A DNA stretch of 64,000 nucleotides from Phaeocystidibacter sp965659415 (GTDB lineage Bacteria; Bacteroidota; Bacteroidia; Flavobacteriales; Schleiferiaceae), in NCBI GenBank assembly GCA_965659415.1, contig CBFHVA010000014.1, positions 7,915 through 71,914 of the forward strand, given 5' to 3'. This document shows positions 35,840 through 43,878 of the stretch, one piece after another (the stretch's first letter is position 1; every line of letters begins with the position of its first letter). Both the position numbers and the translations under genes were made by a program. The notes beneath the pieces are model-generated. The model was not told the origin of the DNA and searched no databases. It was given only the letters and a program-made list of their open reading frames with translations.

Positions 35840-37562
35840 GAAGGTTGAAATAAGCCAAATTGAGCTACTCAAGCGGAAGCTTGAACGCGAGAAAGCCGCA
35901 AGGCTCGAGGCTGAGCGACTTCTTGAGGAACGCTCACTTCAACTATATCAGGCCAATGTAGAGTTAAAGGCACTCAATGAATCTCTGCAAGAAGAGAATC
36001 TGGTTCAGATTCAGGAGATTCACAAACAGAATCACTTCTTCGAATCTGTTTTCAATACACTGCCAGCCCAACTCGCGGTACTCGATGAAAAGGGGCGCTA
36101 CATCTTTATAAACAACCGCGCCATCCCCGATCCTGTTATCCGGGAAAAATGCGTCGGCTTGACCAACGAAGAGATTGCTGAATTTGTAGCGTATCCTGAG
36201 GGTGTTCTTGAAGAACGCACTCGAATAATGAACGAGCAATTCATCAAGCCACATACCGCCGACTGGATCGAAAAGTGGGTGATAGATGGCAAGGATATGT
36301 ACATATTGAGACGTTTACATCCTCATTTCGACAGCGAAGGTCAACTCGTTATGTTCATTGGCTATGGGGTGAATGTCACTCAAAGTGTGGAGGATAATAT
36401 CAAGTTGAGTAAGGCGAAGGAAGCGGCAGAAGCGGCTACAGTTGCTAAGTCAGAGTTCCTCTCCAAGATGACCCATGAACTTCGTACTCCACTGAATGCC
36501 ATTACCGGACTTACCGACGTGATGCTGAAAACACCAGAAGAAATGAAGGTGAAGTATCTGGAAGCGGTTAAATATTCAGCGGATAGTTTACTAGGTATCA
36601 TCAATGAAATCCTCGACTTTTCGAAGATTGAGGCGGGTAAAATGGTCTATGAGAATGTGAACTTCAACCCGAAGTTGGTGTTGTCAGGAGTTCATCAAAC
36701 TTTTGGGCTGAGAGCTTCTGAAAAGGGTTTAGAGCTCACTGTGGACATTGACGCATCGGTGCCTTCTAGCTTGAAAGGAGACCCCCAAAAGCTTTCACAA
36801 GCGCTTACGAATATCGTGGGTAATTCCGTGAAGTTTACCAAGGCTGGGTCGATAAGAGTTCGAGCTTGGTGGAAGGAAAGCAAGGAAGATAAAGGAATAT
36901 TGGTGACAGAACTTGAGGATACGGGTATTGGAATTCCTAAATCCAAGCTGAAGACCATCTTCAAGAGCTTTGAGCAAAGTTCATCGAGTACATCGCGCAC
37001 TTACGGCGGAACAGGGCTTGGATTGACCATCACAAAACTATTTATAGAAGGTATGAAAGGAAGTGTTGATGTGAAGAGTGAAGTGAATAAAGGCACTAAA
37101 TTCACTCTCGAAATTCCTTTTGTAGTTCCTAAATCATCGTCTCTGAATGGTAAGAAAGGAATTCTACACACCTCAAATCAAGACTATAGCACAAAGAAGG
37201 TGCTTTTGGTTGAGGACAACGAAATGAATCAACTCGTGTTCAAAAAGATGGTTGAAAAGTGGAATCCTCAATTGTTCATGGTAAACAATGGCGAGGATGC
37301 GCTTCGATGGATGAAGAATGATGATTGGGATATGGTTTTCATGGATATTCAAATGCCTATTAAAAGTGGTATTGAAACCATTTCGGAGTGGCGTGAATAC
37401 GAGTCTGAGAATAACCTAGAGCCACTTTCGGTAGTGGCGCTTACTGCCGACGCATTCGATGAGTCGCGAAATCAAGCACTCCAAAGTGGCATGACTGATT
37501 TTGCTACAAAACCACTAAGTAGTGAAGAATTAGGACGCGTTTTGTCGAAGTACCTCGACTAA
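35832..37562 (+). CDS. H-NOX-associated hybrid histidine kinase
   Basis: Cytosolic hybrid kinase of 576 residues with no membrane segment. Order: N-terminal coiled coil (residues ~5-65), PAS-like domain (~68-185), HisKA with phosphoacceptor His215 in SKMTHELRTPLNA, HATPase (N-box ALTNIVGNSVKF, G boxes LEDTGIGIP and YGGTGLGLTI), and a C-terminal receiver (acidic pair in VLLVEDNEMNQ, phosphoacceptor Asp505 in VFMDIQMP, Lys in TDFATKPL). The overlap with H-NOX indicates that the heme protein is its sensor partner. No cyclic-di-GMP enzyme or separate regulator is next to it, so its output is unknown. Confidence 0.93.
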   Translation: MVEKVEISQIELLKRKLEREKAARLEAERLLEERSLQLYQANVELKALNESLQEENLVQIQEIHKQNHFFESVFNTLPAQLAVLDEKGRYIFINNRAIPDPVIREKCVGLTNEEIAEFVAYPEGVLEERTRIMNEQFIKPHTADWIEKWVIDGKDMYILRRLHPHFDSEGQLVMFIGYGVNVTQSVEDNIKLSKAKEAAEAATVAKSEFLSKMTHELRTPLNAITGLTDVMLKTPEEMKVKYLEAVKYSADSLLGIINEILDFSKIEAGKMVYENVNFNPKLVLSGVHQTFGLRASEKGLELTVDIDASVPSSLKGDPQKLSQALTNIVGNSVKFTKAGSIRVRAWWKESKEDKGILVTELEDTGIGIPKSKLKTIFKSFEQSSSSTSRTYGGTGLGLTITKLFIEGMKGSVDVKSEVNKGTKFTLEIPFVVPKSSSLNGKKGILHTSNQDYSTKKVLLVEDNEMNQLVFKKMVEKWNPQLFMVNNGEDALRWMKNDDWDMVFMDIQMPIKSGIETISEWREYESENNLEPLSVVALTADAFDESRNQALQSGMTDFATKPLSSEELGRVLSKYLD

Positions 37563-37648
37563 TACCTCGTGATTTTATGGTTTGAAAACGGGAGGTGTCA
37601 ATTGCGTCCTCTGTATCTTCGTGGGTATTGAAAAATACCTAACCGAGG

Positions 37649-39901
37649 ATGCATTCGAATAGCCCGATTCAACTTGCTGCAGATTTTGTCAATAGGACAG
37701 GCAGGAACCTGTTTTTGACAGGAAAAGCAGGTACGGGTAAAACTACCTTTTTGAGGGAACTGGCCCGAAGCACTCACAAGAATTATATGATTGTGGCCCC
37801 AACGGGAATCGCTGCTTTGAATGCAGGAGGAGCTACAATTCATTCTCAATTCTCCTTGCCCTTTGGTGCCTATATCCCTGATTCCAATTATCGCTTGGCT
37901 TCCAATCAAGCGCAGGGCTTTTTTACGCGAGAAATCCTTTTTCGAAATAGTCAACTTTCCAAATCAAAGAGGCGGGTGCTTCAATCATTGGAGCTATTAA
38001 TAATTGATGAGGTCAGCATGCTCCGCGCCGATGTGTTAGATGCTGTGGACCTCCGCTTAAAGTCGGCCAAGAATATCTGGGATCGCCCATTTGGAGGAGT
38101 TCAATTACTCTTTATTGGAGACTTGTTTCAGCTCCCACCCGTTGTAAAGGAACACGAAAGGGCCGTGATGAATAGGTATTACCCCAATCTGTTCTTTTAC
38201 CATTCTATTGCGCTCAAACAAAGTGGACTCGTTTACATTGAACTTCACAAAATTTTTAGACAGTCGGAGGAAGGGTTTATCCAAATCCTGAATCATCTTC
38301 GAGACAATGAGATTACAGAAGAGGATCGCGATGTGCTTAACCAATATTATCGAGAAGATTACGAGCCTGAAGAGGGTGTGATCACACTAGCTACTCACAA
38401 TAGGCAAGTCGATAACATCAACCAATCCTCCTTGGATGCCTTAGAGGGAGAGTCGTTCACGTATCGTGCAAAGATTCAAGGAGATTTCCCCGAGAAGCTA
38501 TATCCGTGTGAAAAGGAGCTCGTATTGAAAATTGGTGCTCAGGTCATGTTTGTTCGGAATGATTCGAGCATGGAGAAACGGTACTATAACGGGAAGATTG
38601 CGAAAGTAGTGGATCTTGTTGAAGATGAAATAACCGTTCGATTGGAAGGGGAAGAGGATGATTTTCTCGTTCCAAAAGAAACCTGGGAGAACGCAAAATA
38701 CGCAGTGGAAGATGATAGTCTTTCTCCAGAATTAGAAGTATTGGGCACCTTCGCCCAATTCCCTTTGAAGTTGGCATGGGCAGTAACCATCCACAAAAGC
38801 CAAGGGCTTACTTTTGATAAGGCCATTATTGATATCGGGAGAGCTTTTGCGCCCGGGCAAGTTTATGTCGCTCTAAGTAGGCTTCGAACTCTGGATGGCC
38901 TAGTTTTAAAAACTCCGATTCCATTGTCAGGCGTGCAGAGCAACCCAGATGTGATGCATTTCAGCAAGGAGAAAAGGGCCAATGCAAACCATGCAAAGGA
39001 CCTTAAAAGCGGCCAAGCTAGCTATGCAACTCAATTGGTCATTGAGGCTTTCAACTTTAAGTCGTTTGACCGCTTATTATCCAAGACGGTAAACAAATGG
39101 CAAACACCCTTGCCTTTTGATGATAGCAGTGTGGCGAATTGGCCCACAGAGTGGAAAAAGCTCACTGATAATATTATCAAGGTAGGTGCGAGTTTTCAGA
39201 AGCAATTGCTCAATTTGATTGCTTTAGCTGATGGAGATAAGTTGATTGAGCGCCTGGAGAAAGGAACCTCTTATTTTGAAGAAGAGTTGAAGCAAAGTTT
39301 GCAAAGCATGTATGCCTTCCGTGCAGATGTTGCTAGGGCAAAAGGTGTTAAGCAAATGATCAACGACCTAGACGATATAGATCAATACCTAATTCAGAAA
39401 TGGAAGAGAATTAAAGAGATTCTCAAACGTGTACAGGCCTTGTTCGAAGGAGCTCAAATTGAAAAAGATATTGCCGGAGAAAAGCAAATTGTGAACTGGC
39501 GGAAGGAGGCCATCGAATTCGAGCAAAATCGCGTTGGGTCGAAAACTGGACTTAAGCGTACGAGAAGAAAAGGGAAGGTAAGTTCGGAAAAAGCCGGTCC
39601 TTCCACCTATGACCAAACCTTCGCTTTACAGAAAGAAGGTCTTTCGGCGAAAGAAATTGCTAAGAAACGGGACCTCACTGAAGCCACTATCTTGGGGCAT
39701 TTTGCCCGTGGGATTAGTCAAGGTAAACTTCGAATTGAAGAGGTGATGAATTCTGACCTAGCCGAGGAGATTATCAGCAGTCATAAGGGGCAATCTTCCT
39801 TATCTGACTGGAGGAACGATGTTGATAAGAAGTACAGTTTTCAAGAGCTACGAATCGCTTTGGCCGAGATAGTTCGAAGAAGCGTGGAATCGGTAGGCTG
39901 A
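37649..39901 (+). CDS. Pif1-like helicase with C-terminal HTH_40
   Basis: Superfamily 1B DNA helicase of 750 residues. Walker A is TGKAGTGKTTFL near residue 28, followed by IVAPTGIAALNAGG, Walker B LLIIDEVSMLRADVLD, GDLFQLPPV, and the UvrD_C_2 end KLAWAVTIHKSQGLTFDK with YVALSRLRTLDG. The remaining ~320 residues are helical and end in SAKEIAKKRDLTEATILGHF, a helix-turn-helix (HTH_40) domain also found at the ends of RecQ-type helicases. Such proteins act on stalled forks or structured DNA; the role here is inferred. Starts about 90 bases after the kinase gene. Confidence 0.88.
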   Translation: MHSNSPIQLAADFVNRTGRNLFLTGKAGTGKTTFLRELARSTHKNYMIVAPTGIAALNAGGATIHSQFSLPFGAYIPDSNYRLASNQAQGFFTREILFRNSQLSKSKRRVLQSLELLIIDEVSMLRADVLDAVDLRLKSAKNIWDRPFGGVQLLFIGDLFQLPPVVKEHERAVMNRYYPNLFFYHSIALKQSGLVYIELHKIFRQSEEGFIQILNHLRDNEITEEDRDVLNQYYREDYEPEEGVITLATHNRQVDNINQSSLDALEGESFTYRAKIQGDFPEKLYPCEKELVLKIGAQVMFVRNDSSMEKRYYNGKIAKVVDLVEDEITVRLEGEEDDFLVPKETWENAKYAVEDDSLSPELEVLGTFAQFPLKLAWAVTIHKSQGLTFDKAIIDIGRAFAPGQVYVALSRLRTLDGLVLKTPIPLSGVQSNPDVMHFSKEKRANANHAKDLKSGQASYATQLVIEAFNFKSFDRLLSKTVNKWQTPLPFDDSSVANWPTEWKKLTDNIIKVGASFQKQLLNLIALADGDKLIERLEKGTSYFEEELKQSLQSMYAFRADVARAKGVKQMINDLDDIDQYLIQKWKRIKEILKRVQALFEGAQIEKDIAGEKQIVNWRKEAIEFEQNRVGSKTGLKRTRRKGKVSSEKAGPSTYDQTFALQKEGLSAKEIAKKRDLTEATILGHFARGISQGKLRIEEVMNSDLAEEIISSHKGQSSLSDWRNDVDKKYSFQELRIALAEIVRRSVESVG

Positions 39902-39979
39902 ATGTGTGATTTCAGACGGCGCTTTTTTGTAAGCCATAGAACAATCACACGTCCAACACCCAAATCGAAATATATAGCT

Positions 39980-40591
39980 ATGCGCTTAATTCTTTATCTA
40001 CCTGCCTTTTTCCTTATGATTGTCGCTTGTTCAAGCACTGAATATGCATCCTTGGGAATGGAAGAGTCAAATCTGCCACAAGGACTCACTGTGGGCTCGC
40101 AGGTAACTCTCGACCCCTTAACTGATCAATTAGGGAGAGAAGTAGTTATTCCTGAAGAAGGCTACACCGTTGTATTCTTTTACCGCGGATCATGGTGTCC
40201 TTATTGTTCCCGTCAGATGAAGAACTTGAGTGATTCCATCCCACTTATCACCGACAAGGGTGCTCAAATTGTGGCGATTACTCCCCAGGCAGAGAATGAA
40301 GAGTTTATGGAGATGAGTGAGTACGTTGACAATCAAATCTCCATCATATCCGATTTGGATGGCTCCTTGATGCGCTACTTTGATGTCGACTTTTTGGTTA
40401 CCGAGGGATATCAACGCAAGGTTTCAATGGTTCTTCAGACCGATTTAGCCGAAACCAATGAGCAAGAGGAAGTGACTCTACCTGTTCCGGCTACCTATGT
40501 TATTGACTCGAACGGAACTATTGTATGGCGCTTTTTCGATGAGAATTATCGAGTGCGTGCATCCGTCGCTCAGATTTTGGAGCAGTTGTAG
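39980..40591 (+). CDS. Thioredoxin-fold peroxiredoxin-like lipoprotein
   Basis: Lipoprotein of 203 residues; the ATG at 39980 gives MRLILYLPAFFLMIVAC with lipobox IVAC. The mature part is an AhpC/TSA-type thioredoxin fold: VVFFYRGSWCPYCSRQM carries a CxxC pair, and IISDLDGSLMRYFDV and PVPATYVIDSNGTIVWRF complete the fold. It could reduce peroxides or protein disulfides at the membrane. The next gene is a YpdA-like flavin reductase, 49 bases on, so a linked thiol/redox function is possible. Confidence 0.82.
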   Translation: MRLILYLPAFFLMIVACSSTEYASLGMEESNLPQGLTVGSQVTLDPLTDQLGREVVIPEEGYTVVFFYRGSWCPYCSRQMKNLSDSIPLITDKGAQIVAITPQAENEEFMEMSEYVDNQISIISDLDGSLMRYFDVDFLVTEGYQRKVSMVLQTDLAETNEQEEVTLPVPATYVIDSNGTIVWRFFDENYRVRASVAQILEQL

Positions 40592-40640
40592 CATCTACAA
40601 GCCTTAATTTGCGCTAAGTGTCCTACCTTGAGTGAGCCTT

Positions 40641-41612
40641 ATGAACGATACTTTAGATATTGTAATAATTGGAGCTGGTCCCATAGGATTGGCATGCGGT
40701 ATTGAAGCTGAGAAGAACGGTTGGAGTTACGCTATCCTTGATAAAGGACCACTTGTCAATTCCCTGTATAATTACCCTTTGGGAATGACCTTCTTTTCTA
40801 CATCAGACAAGTTAGAGATTGGAGGAGTTCCATTTATAAGTCACAATGATAAACCTACACGAAGCGAGGCCCTTGAATATTATCGGCGTGTCGCTCAGAG
40901 TTGGAATCTCAAAACTCGCTTGTATGAAGAGGTGATTGAGATTCTTCGTGAGTCTGACGAGTTTGAAATTACAACCCGTAAAGGAATACTCACCGCGAGG
41001 AAAATCATACTCGCCACGGGGTTTTACGACATCGCTCATCAGCTTAAGATACCCGGGGAGGAATTGCCAAAGGTGGCTCATTATTACAGAGAACCGCATC
41101 CTTATTACGGACAAAAATTGGCCATTATTGGTGCGATGAATTCGGCCGTTGATGCCGCTTTGGAAACTTGGCGGAAGGGAGCTGAGGTAACCATGATTGT
41201 CCGAGGAGAGGAAATTGGCGAAAGGGTTAAGTATTGGGTTAAACCCGATATCGAGAATCGCATAGAGGAAGGGAGCATAAAGGCCCTTTTCAATGCTGAA
41301 GTACTCGAAATTAGTGATAGTCAAATACGGGTTCGAACTCAGGAAGGAGAACTTGTTTTGGAGAACGATTTTGTCTTAGCCCTAACGGGTTATGAACCCA
41401 ATTATCGATTCCTCCTCAGTCTAGGCATAGAACTCTCGCAAGATGAGATTCGAAAGCCATCTTACAACGCATCGACCATGGAAACCAATGTGCCTGGTGT
41501 TTACTTAGCCGGAGTGATTTGCGGCGGTATGGAAACAAATAAGTGGTTTATTGAGAATAGTAGAGAGCATGCCGAGCTCATTGCTCTTCATCTACGGGAG
41601 TCTCTCGCTTAG
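40641..41612 (+). CDS. YpdA/Bdr-type bacillithiol disulfide reductase-like flavoprotein
   Basis: FAD/NAD(P)-binding protein of 323 residues. The N-terminal dinucleotide motif is DIVIIGAGPIGLACG, the second nucleotide motif region KLAIIGAMNSAVDAAL, and the end GVYLAGVICGGMETNKWFIENSR. The lack of a CxxC active site and the overall pattern match the YpdA group, which in bacillithiol-producing bacteria reduces bacillithiol disulfide. I use the ATG at 40641 instead of a GTG three codons earlier. Its 3' end overlaps the convergent lipoprotein gene by 35 bases. No bacillithiol synthesis genes are in the window. Confidence 0.85.
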   Translation: MNDTLDIVIIGAGPIGLACGIEAEKNGWSYAILDKGPLVNSLYNYPLGMTFFSTSDKLEIGGVPFISHNDKPTRSEALEYYRRVAQSWNLKTRLYEEVIEILRESDEFEITTRKGILTARKIILATGFYDIAHQLKIPGEELPKVAHYYREPHPYYGQKLAIIGAMNSAVDAALETWRKGAEVTMIVRGEEIGERVKYWVKPDIENRIEEGSIKALFNAEVLEISDSQIRVRTQEGELVLENDFVLALTGYEPNYRFLLSLGIELSQDEIRKPSYNASTMETNVPGVYLAGVICGGMETNKWFIENSREHAELIALHLRESLA

Positions 41613-42294
41613 ATTGAAGTAATTCAGGCAAACGCAAATACACATAGGTTGTTCCATTGGTTGAAACGCGCCACTTTATAGGCAATACTTGGTCGTCAGC
41701 GTACCAACCTTCATACACGGTACCAGCAGTTACCGCATACCGATGAGAAGTCGCTATACTGTCCTGAGCATACCAATCTGATCCAATGGTATCCTTTCGG
41801 ATTTCAGCGATTTCAAAGAAGGATAGTTCGCTTCTCTCGGGCATGAAAAAAGCGACATCCATTTTATTTCCAAGAGTGTCAATTCCTTTTAAGACTAAAT
41901 CAGTTTGAATAATGTCGTAAACGGGGTTGTATTCAATTGGTGCCACAAAGGTGTCTCCCTGTATAACGGTTAAAGCTTCTCGATCTTGGTAGTAGGTTTG
42001 ATGGCGCGTTCTCCCTCTGAGGAATGTGTGCATTATCGGGAGTCCATTTTTAGAGACCTTCAGGGTGTCAATTAATGAAACTCCAGGTCCTTCAAGCGTT
42101 TGCACACGATAAAATCCGTCGGAAGTAGGAATGAGCTCCACTTTCATCTCGGCAGGTGTTTGAGAAAGGAGATCTTCATCTTGAATGAACATCTTATATA
42201 CCACTGATTCGGATTGATTAATCCCAGACATGGACTGACTCGATTTGCAACCTACTAGCAGAAGTATCGACGAGGCAAGAAGCGTATATTTCAT
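41578..42294 (-). CDS. Lipoprotein of unknown function
   Basis: Predicted lipoprotein of 238 residues (MKYTLLASSILLLVGC, lipobox LVGC). The mature protein is beta-rich and probably one domain (HTFLRGRTRHQTYYQDREAL; VYEGWYADDQVLPIKWRVST). The phrase resembles DUF3108-like or LolA-like lipid-binding sheets in outline, but I cannot assign it. It is transcribed alone, convergent with the YpdA-like gene. Confidence 0.7.
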   Translation of the reverse strand: MKYTLLASSILLLVGCKSSQSMSGINQSESVVYKMFIQDEDLLSQTPAEMKVELIPTSDGFYRVQTLEGPGVSLIDTLKVSKNGLPIMHTFLRGRTRHQTYYQDREALTVIQGDTFVAPIEYNPVYDIIQTDLVLKGIDTLGNKMDVAFFMPERSELSFFEIAEIRKDTIGSDWYAQDSIATSHRYAVTAGTVYEGWYADDQVLPIKWRVSTNGTTYVYLRLPELLQSKRETPVDEEQ

Positions 42295-42369
42295 GCGAAC
42301 AAGGTACTACTTGCTCCGACATTTATATAGCTTATTCTATCTTGTCGATTCAAAACACACTTGATAGAT

Positions 42370-43134
42370 ATGAAATACATTTCCTGGAACGTGAACGGCG
42401 TAAGAGCGGTGGCTAAGAAAGGCTTTGCCGATAAGGTTAAAGAGATGAATCCTGACGTGATTTGTCTTCAAGAAACCAAAGCTACCCCTGAGCAAACAGC
42501 TGAAGCCGTTTCAGATCTGTCGGATTACAAAGTGTATGCTTTGGGTGCCGAGAGAAAGGGTTATTCCGGTACGGCTATCCTGACGAAGGCCGACCCGATT
42601 CAAGTGACTTATGGCTTGGGAATAGAGGAGCATGACACGGAAGGACGTGTGATAACAGCTGAATTCACAAACCACTACTTGGTTACTGCGTATGTGCCCA
42701 ATTCTGGTAATGGGCTTAAGCGTTTGGATTACCGTGAAACTTGGGATGTGGCTATGCGTGAGTATTTAGCTTCTCTAGAGAAAGAGAAGCCAGTAATATG
42801 GTGTGGTGACTTGAACGTAGCACATACCGAAATGGACATAGCACGTCCGAAGTCCAATTACAATAAGACAGCTGGTTATACCCAAGTAGAAATTGACGGT
42901 ATGACCCGCTTTATTGAAGGAGGATTAGTGGATACGTTTAGAGCGTTGCATCCGGAAGAGATAAAATACTCGTGGTGGAGCTACCGTGGTGGAGCTCGTG
43001 AGAAGAACATCGGATGGCGTTTGGACTATTTTTTGATATCCAAAAGTATTCAGGACAAAGTGGCCGAAGCCTTCATTCTCAATGAGGTTGAAGGATCCGA
43101 CCATTGTCCCGTAGGTATCACATTGAACGACTAG
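42370..43134 (+). CDS. xth: Exodeoxyribonuclease III
   Basis: AP endonuclease/3'-5' exonuclease of 254 residues in base excision repair. Motifs of the ExoIII/EEP family: YISWNVNGVRA, CLQETKAT (metal-binding Glu), WCGDLNVAHTEMDIARP, WSYRGGAREKNIGWRLDYFL, and the terminal EGSDHCPVGI with the catalytic Asp-His. The ATG at 42370 is preferred over a TTG three codons upstream. It meets the next gene end to end, one base apart, in convergent orientation. Confidence 0.96.
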   Translation: MKYISWNVNGVRAVAKKGFADKVKEMNPDVICLQETKATPEQTAEAVSDLSDYKVYALGAERKGYSGTAILTKADPIQVTYGLGIEEHDTEGRVITAEFTNHYLVTAYVPNSGNGLKRLDYRETWDVAMREYLASLEKEKPVIWCGDLNVAHTEMDIARPKSNYNKTAGYTQVEIDGMTRFIEGGLVDTFRALHPEEIKYSWWSYRGGAREKNIGWRLDYFLISKSIQDKVAEAFILNEVEGSDHCPVGITLND

Positions 43135-43135
43135 T

Positions 43136-43534
43136 TCATGCGGTTTTTGAAAGCTGATTTTCGTGTACCGCCTCGAATACATATTCAGCACGAGCCACTT
43201 TCTTTGTACGCTTCGGACCTTTTAGTATTCGAACGAATATTCTCAGCTTAACGCTTCTTCTTTCATCGGGATAGAATCTTGCAAGTATTTCCACTTCATC
43301 GCCCAAGCGGGCATCGTAGTACTTGTCGAGATTCACATTTCTGCGGAACTTTTCATATTCCGGCGCAACTGCTATGAGTTGCTCTGTAGGCTTTGCGGTA
43401 CTCTCCTCAATTTCGGAAAGGAGATCCCAAAGCTTGAGTTTGCCTTTGGCATCGGTTCTCGATTCGGTAACGAGAAACTGTCGGCTAAAGCCGTTACTGG
43501 TTTGGTTCTTCAAACTGCTCAATAAATCTTTCAT
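43136..43534 (-). CDS. Possible hotdog-fold protein
   Basis: A 132-residue soluble protein without signal peptide. The C-terminal half, DARLGDEVEILARFYPD then VKLRIFVRILKG and ARAEYVFEAV, resembles the second half of a hotdog-fold acyl thioesterase (the GDEVEI turn followed by antiparallel strands). The N-terminal half is less typical and no catalytic residue is assignable. Upstream on the same strand lie an intrinsic terminator and a 19-codon ORF (43.7 kb) that might regulate it. Confidence 0.5.
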   Translation of the reverse strand: MKDLLSSLKNQTSNGFSRQFLVTESRTDAKGKLKLWDLLSEIEESTAKPTEQLIAVAPEYEKFRRNVNLDKYYDARLGDEVEILARFYPDERRSVKLRIFVRILKGPKRTKKVARAEYVFEAVHENQLSKTA

Positions 43535-43672
43535 AACAGGGGCGGACTTGCGGGTTCATCACTTAATGGAATCAGACGTGTTTGGAACATTTTCCAATAG
43601 TTGATTGAGCAGTGCATGTGCGGATTGCGAACAGAATTTTTCATTTTGATAGAATTTAAAAAGTACATAAAA

Positions 43673-43703
43673 AAAGAGGTGCCTCCTGTGGAAACACCTC
43701 TTT
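43673..43703 (-). terminator. Intrinsic terminator with a competing upstream partner
   Basis: On the minus strand: AAAGAGGTG, inner TCC/GGA pairs, CACCTCTTT followed by a T-run (plus-strand A-run at 43669-43675). Its 5' arm GAGGTGTTTCC (plus 43690-43700) is exactly complementary to GGAAACACCTC inside the small ORF upstream (plus 43741-43751), so the two pairings exclude each other. Confidence 0.8.
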
Positions 43704-43727
43704 GTATCGTTGGTCTATTTCAGTCAA

Positions 43728-43787
43728 TTAGCAAAGGCATGAGGTGTTTCCAGCAGGGTACGCATAATTGACCATCCACATATTCAT
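43728..43787 (-). CDS. Candidate 19-residue leader peptide
   Basis: ATG to TAA on the minus strand, reading MNMWMVNYAYPAGNTSCLC. It lies between the O-antigen ligase-like gene (ending 43879) and the hotdog-like gene (starting 43534) and just upstream of a strong terminator. Codons for AGNTS contain the 11 bases that can pair with the terminator's 5' arm, as in an attenuator. The peptide has one Trp, two Tyr, two Cys and three Met. Translation is not proven, and the ORF is short enough to be chance; the base-pairing is the stronger evidence. Confidence 0.4.
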   Translation of the reverse strand: MNMWMVNYAYPAGNTSCLC

Positions 43788-43878
43788 GCGGTGGTTCTTA
43801 ATGATGGTATGCTGCTTTTGACAACTCATATAGCGAATGTAACGAAGTTGATTCTATATTTCGTTCAACTCCAGTGAA

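Larger units (their letters stand above)
43535..43878. other. Intergenic region with leader-like ORF and terminator
   Basis: A 344-base gap on the minus-strand side between the O-antigen ligase-like gene and the hotdog-like gene. It holds the 19-codon ORF, the mutually exclusive hairpins and the terminator listed separately. The 137 bases from the terminator to 43535 show no clear promoter. A weak TACATTCG on the minus strand near 43838-43845 is a poor -7 match upstream of the ORF. Confidence 0.5.
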
